Part shown: in pieces, positions 7,045 to 9,958 of the stretch
Position numbering within the stretch: the stretch's first letter is position 1
How the letters are laid out: the number at the start of each line of letters is the position of its first letter
Assembly: GCA_030612165.1 (NCBI GenBank)
Contig: JAUWOK010000035.1
Location: 1 to 9,958, forward strand
Source of the DNA: Dehalococcoidia bacterium
Lineage (GTDB): Bacteria; Chloroflexota; Dehalococcoidia; GIF9; AB-539-J10
Length of the DNA stretch: 9,958 bases
Direction: 5' to 3'
Notes under the pieces: model-generated
Database searches by the model: none
What the model saw: the letters and a program-made list of their open reading frames with translations, nothing else
Told to the model about the DNA's origin: nothing
Translations under genes and position numbers: made by a program

Positions 7045-8409
7045 ATGAAAGTTTTTAACACATTGTCTCGTCAGAAGGAAGTATTTCTCCCTCAGGGGGA
7101 GGTGGTGACGATGTATGTTTGTGGGGTTACCACGTATGACGATTGTCATATCGGGCATGCCATGAGTTATGTTATTTTTGACGTGGTCAGGCGTTACCTT
7201 GAATTCAAGGGGTATCGTCTGAAATGTGTGCAAAATTTCACTGATGTTGATGACAAGATCATTAAGCGCGCAGGGGAAATGGGGATTTCGTCTCGGGAAC
7301 TGGCAGATAAGTATATTGATCACTACTTTCGTGACATGGATGCGTTGAATATAAAAAGAGCTGATGTTTACCCCAGAGTAACGGAGGAAATCCCCACGAT
7401 AATTGAAATTATTCAAGGGTTGATTGACAAAGGGTGTGCTTATGAAGCAGGGGGAGACGTTTATTTCAGAGTGAAAAAATTTCAGGGGTATGGCAAGCTG
7501 AGCCACCGGAAGTTGGCAGAAATGTCTTCTACCGTTGATGCTGATACAGAGAATAAGGAGTCTCCTCTGGACTTTGCTTTATGGAAGAGAGCCAAGGCGG
7601 GAGAGCCTTTCTGGCCAAGTCCCTGGGGGGAAGGTCGTCCTGGCTGGCATATAGAATGCAGCGCTATGGTCTTGAAATACCTGAGCGGCAGTATCGACAT
7701 CCATGGCGGCGGGCAGGACCTGATATTTCCCCACCATGAGAATGAGATAGCACAGTCTGAGAGCTACTCGGGGCATGTCCCATATGCCAGATATTGGTTG
7801 CATAACGGATTGCTGCAACTGGACGAAGAGAAGATGAGCAAGTCGGTGGGGAATCTGATATCTGTGCAGGAAGTGCTCAGTCGCTTTAGCGCTGATGCCC
7901 TGCGGCTTTCCATCTTGAGTTCTCATTACAGAAGCCCACTTAATTACGGAGACGAAACTTTGGAGTCCAGCGAAAAAGGGGCAGCAAGGTTGCGTCAGTC
8001 TGCTTGTGCAAAATCAGGAGAGAAAGGTAAAGCGGATATCCTCTTGCCTCTGGTGAAAGAGAGATTTATTAAGGCAATGGATGACGACTTCAATACTGCA
8101 CGGGCCACAGCTGTCCTTTTTGATCTGGCGCGGGAAATTAATCGTGCCAGCGACATGGGAGCAAGCGTGGTGGAAGCACAAGAGACGTTGAAGGAACTCT
8201 CCGGGGTGCTGGGTCTTTCTCTAGAAGAAAGAGATGTGACTGTTGCGCAGGAAGCTGCTCCTTTTATAGAACTTCTGATTTCTGTCAGGAACGAACTGCG
8301 TCATTCCCAGCAGTGGCAGACGGCCGATGAAGTAAGAGACAGACTGTCAGAGTTGGGTATAATTCTGGAAGATACTGCGACTGGTACTACCTGGAAATGT
8401 CACAGGTAG
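7045..8409 (+). CDS. cysS: Cysteinyl-tRNA synthetase
   Basis: CysRS charges tRNA-Cys with cysteine. The 454-aa product (the E. coli enzyme is 461 aa) is a class I synthetase with HIGH at 35-38, KMSKS at 263-267, the zinc-site region beginning at Cys26, the WHIECSAM and HGGGQDLIFPHHENEIAQSE blocks, and the C-terminal DALR-like helices plus a short anticodon-binding tail. Strong GGGAGGAG precedes the ATG with good spacing. The segment after HIGH reads AMSYV where many CysRS have an Arg in place of Met; I recall this as a lineage trait rather than a defect. It is probably the last gene of the run starting at the biotinyl gene. Pairing with cysE couples cysteine production and charging. The mini-RNase III and rlmB genes that often follow cysS in Firmicutes are absent. 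Confidence 0.96.
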   Translation: MKVFNTLSRQKEVFLPQGEVVTMYVCGVTTYDDCHIGHAMSYVIFDVVRRYLEFKGYRLKCVQNFTDVDDKIIKRAGEMGISSRELADKYIDHYFRDMDALNIKRADVYPRVTEEIPTIIEIIQGLIDKGCAYEAGGDVYFRVKKFQGYGKLSHRKLAEMSSTVDADTENKESPLDFALWKRAKAGEPFWPSPWGEGRPGWHIECSAMVLKYLSGSIDIHGGGQDLIFPHHENEIAQSESYSGHVPYARYWLHNGLLQLDEEKMSKSVGNLISVQEVLSRFSADALRLSILSSHYRSPLNYGDETLESSEKGAARLRQSACAKSGEKGKADILLPLVKERFIKAMDDDFNTARATAVLFDLAREINRASDMGASVVEAQETLKELSGVLGLSLEERDVTVAQEAAPFIELLISVRNELRHSQQWQTADEVRDRLSELGIILEDTATGTTWKCHR

Positions 8410-8527
8410 TCTCGGCTGGATAAAGCATCATTCCCCTTCGACCTTTTTCGGCGGAAAACAGTTTTTGTTCTGCTTGTTCCTTTGCTGATCTCGAAGCCAT
8501 ATTTGAAGATATCGCGTATAATCACCG

Positions 8528-8559
8528 TAGTAGTTATTGACATATGTCAATAACTACTA
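8528..8559. promoter_or_regulatory. Perfect 32-bp palindrome, probable operator of the DUF134 cluster
   Basis: The half-site TAGTAGTTATTGACA (8528-8542), a central TA and the exact reverse complement of the half-site (8545-8559) form a 32-bp inverted repeat without a mismatch; the flanking bases (G8527, T8560) do not extend it. It covers the whole -35 box and spacer of the promoter at 8537-8565 and ends directly before the -10. Since it lies upstream of the expected start, it should act as DNA, most simply as a repressor operator. The downstream DUF134 protein is the obvious candidate binder (inference). The rest of the cysS-DUF134 gap (8410-8527) holds no gene and no clear terminator. Confidence 0.85.
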
Positions 8560-8565
8560 TACAAT
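8537..8565 (+). promoter_or_regulatory. Consensus sigma-70/A-type promoter for the DUF134 cluster
   Basis: A perfect TTGACA (8537-8542), a 17-bp spacer and TACAAT (8560-8565) make the strongest promoter in the window. Transcription should begin near 8572, leaving a leader of about 17 bases. The leader contains AAGGAGGAG (8578-8586) ahead of the ATG at 8589. Because of the palindrome a TTGACA also exists on the minus strand (8550-8545), but the matching -10 position reads CGGTGA, so the promoter is one-directional. Confidence 0.8.
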
Positions 8566-8588
8566 TATGTTGTGGTTAAGGAGGAGCG

Positions 8589-9062
8589 ATGACCAGGCCG
8601 GTAAAGTTGCGGTGTGTCTCGCAGCTTCCCCGAGTGACTTTTTTTAAGCCTGTAGGGGTTCTTATGCAGGACCTTGAGCAGGTTTGTCTTTCAGTGGAAG
8701 AGGTGGAAGCTATTCGCCTTAAAGATATGGAAGGGTTGGATCAGGAGGCCTGTGCTGCCAAAATGTGCGTTTCCCGGCCGACTTTCCATCGTGTTTTGGC
8801 GTCGTCGCGGGGCAAGCTGGCGGACGCTTTAATTCATGGCAAGGCGATGCGGATTGAGGGAGGAGACTTTGGGTTCGTGCAGAACCGTTTTAGGTGCAGC
8901 AATGATGATTATGAATGGGAGGTGCCATTCGATTCACTACGGAGGGGAAGACGGGTGGCCTGTCCTGTGTGTGACAGTGAAGATATCCGGCTTATGCCCC
9001 ACCCGCCTTTTGGCAGAGGCATGGGAAGAGGGTTTCATGGTGGGAGACACTGGCAAAAATGA
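8589..9062 (+). CDS. DUF134 (UPF0251) family HTH protein with C-terminal zinc-ribbon-like extension
   Basis: The first ~92 residues match the DUF134/UPF0251 family: TRPVKLRCVSQLPRVTFFKP, then LSVEEVEAIRLKDMEGL and a sigma-region-4-like helix-turn-helix (about 38-80, with QEACAAKMCVSRPTFHRVL), ending KAMRIEGGDF. Such proteins are predicted DNA-binding regulators, often beside iron-molybdenum-cofactor-type genes. The 157-aa length exceeds the core domain. The extra tail has Cys103 and C125-P-V-C128, which looks like a zinc ribbon with its second cysteine lost (RCSNDDYEW), then a Gly/Arg/His-rich end, FGRGMGRGFHGG. The start has a near-perfect AAGGAGGAG. It is the first gene after the palindromic operator, so autoregulation is plausible but not shown. 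The true ligand or signal is unknown. Confidence 0.88.
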   Translation: MTRPVKLRCVSQLPRVTFFKPVGVLMQDLEQVCLSVEEVEAIRLKDMEGLDQEACAAKMCVSRPTFHRVLASSRGKLADALIHGKAMRIEGGDFGFVQNRFRCSNDDYEWEVPFDSLRRGRRVACPVCDSEDIRLMPHPPFGRGMGRGFHGGRHWQK

Positions 9063-9066
9063 AAGG

Positions 9067-9077
9067 AAAGGAGGTGA
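9067..9077 (+). promoter_or_regulatory. Exceptionally strong Shine-Dalgarno sequence for the 73-aa GR/Y-rich protein
   Basis: AAAGGAGGTGA is fully complementary to the usual 16S rRNA 3' end, with six bases to the ATG at 9084. It is the strongest site in the window and supports the short, low-complexity gene downstream as a real and highly translated one. The two genes that follow also have good sites (GGGAGGTG at 9352-9359 and AAGGGAGGA at 9645-9653). Confidence 0.85.
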
Positions 9078-9083
9078 GTAGAG

Positions 9084-9305
9084 ATGCTGTTGGGAAGACG
9101 ATGGTTTGGGGGTGGATTTGGCATGGGTAGAGGACTTGGCATGGGCAGGGGGATGGGCTTCGGTAGGGGTAGAGGCTATGCGTGGAGTTGGTACGGGCAG
9201 GGGATTCCCTATCGTAGATATCCTTATCGAGGATACGGTTTTTACCATCCTTACCGTGGTGCCTATGGGGCGGATTACCCCTATATGCCTGGTATCAATA
9301 GATAG
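9084..9305 (+). CDS. Small Gly/Arg/Tyr/Met-rich low-complexity protein, function unknown
   Basis: I do not recognise a defined domain in this 73-aa protein. It has two compositional halves. Residues 9-31 are Gly with Met, Arg and Phe (repeats of GMGRG and FGRG). Residues 32-69 are Tyr/Arg/Pro/Gly rich (YRRYPYRGYGFYHPYRG), with 11 tyrosines. It holds 11 arginines, one Asp, and no Lys, Glu or Cys, so it is strongly basic and probably disordered. There is no signal peptide or membrane segment. A perfect Shine-Dalgarno sequence and its position 21 bp after the DUF134 gene argue that it is real. The GMGRG motif recurs in both neighbours. Met, Tyr and His could bind metal and Arg/Tyr-Gly tracts could bind RNA or self-associate; both ideas are speculation. 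Confidence 0.75.
   Translation: MLLGRRWFGGGFGMGRGLGMGRGMGFGRGRGYAWSWYGQGIPYRRYPYRGYGFYHPYRGAYGADYPYMPGINR
9120..9151 (+). repeat. Short tandem-like DNA repeat inside the GMGRG coding tract
   Basis: GGCATGGGTAGAGG (9120-9133) recurs as GGCATGGGCAGGGG (9138-9151), 12 of 14 bases identical and 18 bases apart, in frame. Both copies encode GMGRG, so the motif may have grown by local duplication. Confidence 0.5.
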
Positions 9306-9363
9306 GGTTTTTCTGCCTGCTGCTGAGTGGTGTGGAATAAAAAATAATGTAGGGAGGTGTATT

Positions 9364-9633
9364 ATGCCAGGATTTAATGGAACGGGTCCTCGTGGTTTGG
9401 GACCGATGACAGGTGGTGGAAGGGGCTTTTGTAATCCCAGGGGAATGGGAAGAGGATATGGGGTTGGAGGGAGAGCGCCTTATGCCGGGATTGGCAGAGG
9501 GCTGGGTTTTGGTGCGCCTTATGCGCAACCTGTGAATAAGGAAGAGGAGATTGAGCTTCTGAGAGGTGATGCTGAAGAGATAAAGAACCAGCTTGAGCAG
9601 ATCGAGGCCAGGATAGGGGAGCTCGAAAAGTAG
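9364..9633 (+). CDS. DUF5320 family protein: Gly-rich head with coiled-coil tail
   Basis: The 89-aa product starts MPGFNGTGPRGLGPMTGGGR, the hallmark of DUF5320 proteins, which in many anaerobes sit next to NifX/NafY-like and DUF134 genes; their biochemical role is not established. Residues 1-56 are Gly/Arg/aromatic rich with a single cysteine (Cys23, in GRGFCNPRGMGRG). Residues 59-89 form a short charged coiled coil with a regular 3-4 hydrophobic spacing (I63, L66, A70, I73, L77, I80, I84, L87), so the protein probably forms dimers or larger bundles. The frame is open back to 9106, but that stretch overlaps the preceding gene in another frame and is not family-like. GGGAGGTG precedes the ATG at 9364. 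The NifX-like gene follows 26 bp later. The 58-bp gap before it holds nothing else. Confidence 0.85.
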   Translation: MPGFNGTGPRGLGPMTGGGRGFCNPRGMGRGYGVGGRAPYAGIGRGLGFGAPYAQPVNKEEEIELLRGDAEEIKNQLEQIEARIGELEK

Positions 9634-9659
9634 GAAGTAGAATTAAGGGAGGATTTGTT

Positions 9660-9958
9660 ATGAAAATTGCTGTGTCAGCTATGGCGCCTGATTTGGATGC
9701 GGAAGTAGAACCCCGCTTTGGCAGGAGTCGGTATTTTATGCTTGTCGACCCCGATACGTTGCAATTCGAGAGTTTGGAAAATACCAGCGGCATGGCTTCC
9801 GGAGGAGCAGGTATCGGCACTGCCCAAATGATAGCAAATAGGGGGGCCAGTGTAGTTCTTACCGGAAACTGTGGGCCTAATGCGTATCGTACGCTGTCTG
9901 CTGAAGGAATTCAGGTGATTTCTGGAGTGGGGGGCATAGTAAGGGCTGCTGTTGAGGA
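9660..9958 (+). CDS. NifX/NafY-like dinitrogenase iron-molybdenum cofactor domain protein (cut by the right edge)
   Basis: The 99 visible residues match the small single-domain family of 'dinitrogenase iron-molybdenum cofactor biosynthesis' proteins (NifX/NafY and MTH1175-like, RNase H-like fold). They begin MKIAVSAMAPDLDAEVEPRFGRSRYF, written here only in part as a guide to the motif EPRFGR (17-22). They continue with SGGAGIGTAQMIANRG and VVLTGNCGPNA, the characteristic glycine-rich loops. Family members bind Fe-S or Fe-Mo cofactor precursors. Outside nitrogen fixers the real cargo is unknown, and no nif gene is in view. The family is usually about 110-125 aa, so only the last 10-25 residues lie beyond the window. 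AAGGGAGGA (9645-9653) gives a good start at 9660, 26 bp after the DUF5320 gene. It is the fourth gene of the palindrome-controlled cluster. Confidence 0.9.
   Translation, partial: MKIAVSAMAPDLDAEVEPRFGRSRYFMLVDPDTLQFESLENTSGMASGGAGIGTAQMIANRGASVVLTGNCGPNAYRTLSAEGIQVISGVGGIVRAAVE

Noticed and set aside
6004..7506. A 500-codon open frame on the minus strand across ispF, cysE and cysS.
   Set aside because: It is antisense to three clearly conserved genes, has no domain I recognise, and its residues (rich in His, Ser, Pro, Asn) look like a shadow of coding-strand codon bias.
8517..8522. A second TATAAT upstream of the palindrome.
   Set aside because: No -35 element lies at 16-18 bp; the upstream TTGAAG is only about 8 bp away.
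8410..8527. Terminator after cysS or a small RNA in the intergenic stretch.
   Set aside because: Only weak complementarity (TTCC with GGAA around 8431-8457) and a GTTTTTG run are seen; no stable GC stem followed by a T tract.
8539..8548. An FNR/CRP-type box (TTGAC-N4-GTCAA) in the centre of the palindrome.
   Set aside because: The symmetry extends far past an FNR-size site and the centre differs from TTGAT-N4-ATCAA; its position over the -35 suits a repressor better. Kept only as a possibility.
9106..9363. Upstream extension of the DUF5320 frame to 9106.
   Set aside because: It overlaps the 73-aa gene in another frame, and the family starts at MPGFNGTGP with its own ribosome binding site at 9352-9359.

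Overview
This 10 kb window comes from a bacterial chromosome and reads as two regions. Positions 1-8409 hold conserved housekeeping genes; 8589 to the right edge hold an accessory metal/redox-type cluster. Taxonomy is inference. The gene set and the DUF134/DUF5320/NifX-like cluster suggest a strict anaerobe. The order clpC-radA-ispD-ispF-cysE-cysS recalls Firmicutes, but disA is missing after radA, gltX is missing after ispF, and ctsR-mcsA-mcsB are not next to clpC. The ClpC N-terminus (FERFSERARRAL), the CysRS segment HIGHAMSYV and the IspF variant GWSDADV remind me more of Chloroflexota (Dehalococcoidia-like). I would put Chloroflexota first and Clostridia second.

Left edge (1-926): a leftward pair, rsmD (16S rRNA m2G966 methyltransferase) and coaD (phosphopantetheine adenylyltransferase, cut by the window edge), overlap by ATGA. 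They are divergent from clpC. Each direction has a near-consensus sigma-70/A-type promoter with a 17-bp spacer (816-844 minus, 882-910 plus), and the predicted leaders are very short.

Centre (927-8409): clpC (AAA+ unfoldase) is followed after 128 bp by a tight rightward run. It contains a stand-alone 73-aa biotinyl domain protein, radA (recombination ATPase), ispD and ispF (two steps of the MEP isoprenoid pathway), cysE (serine acetyltransferase) and cysS (cysteinyl-tRNA synthetase). Gaps are 2-24 bp, so co-transcription is likely. cysE and cysS link cysteine synthesis with its charging onto tRNA. IspF carries three unusual residues at normally conserved active-site positions.

Right region (8410-9958): a 179-bp intergenic stretch ends in a perfect 32-bp palindrome that covers the -35 box and the whole spacer of a textbook promoter (TTGACA-N17-TACAAT). 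This promoter drives four genes: a DUF134 HTH protein with a C-terminal zinc-ribbon-like extension, a 73-aa Gly/Arg/Tyr/Met-rich protein, a DUF5320 protein (Gly-rich head, coiled-coil tail), and a NifX/NafY-like 'dinitrogenase iron-molybdenum cofactor' domain protein cut by the window end. The first three share a GMGRG low-complexity motif. This palindrome-controlled cluster is the most interesting part of the window: a probable autoregulated metal or Fe-S cofactor handling system with no known target enzyme in view.
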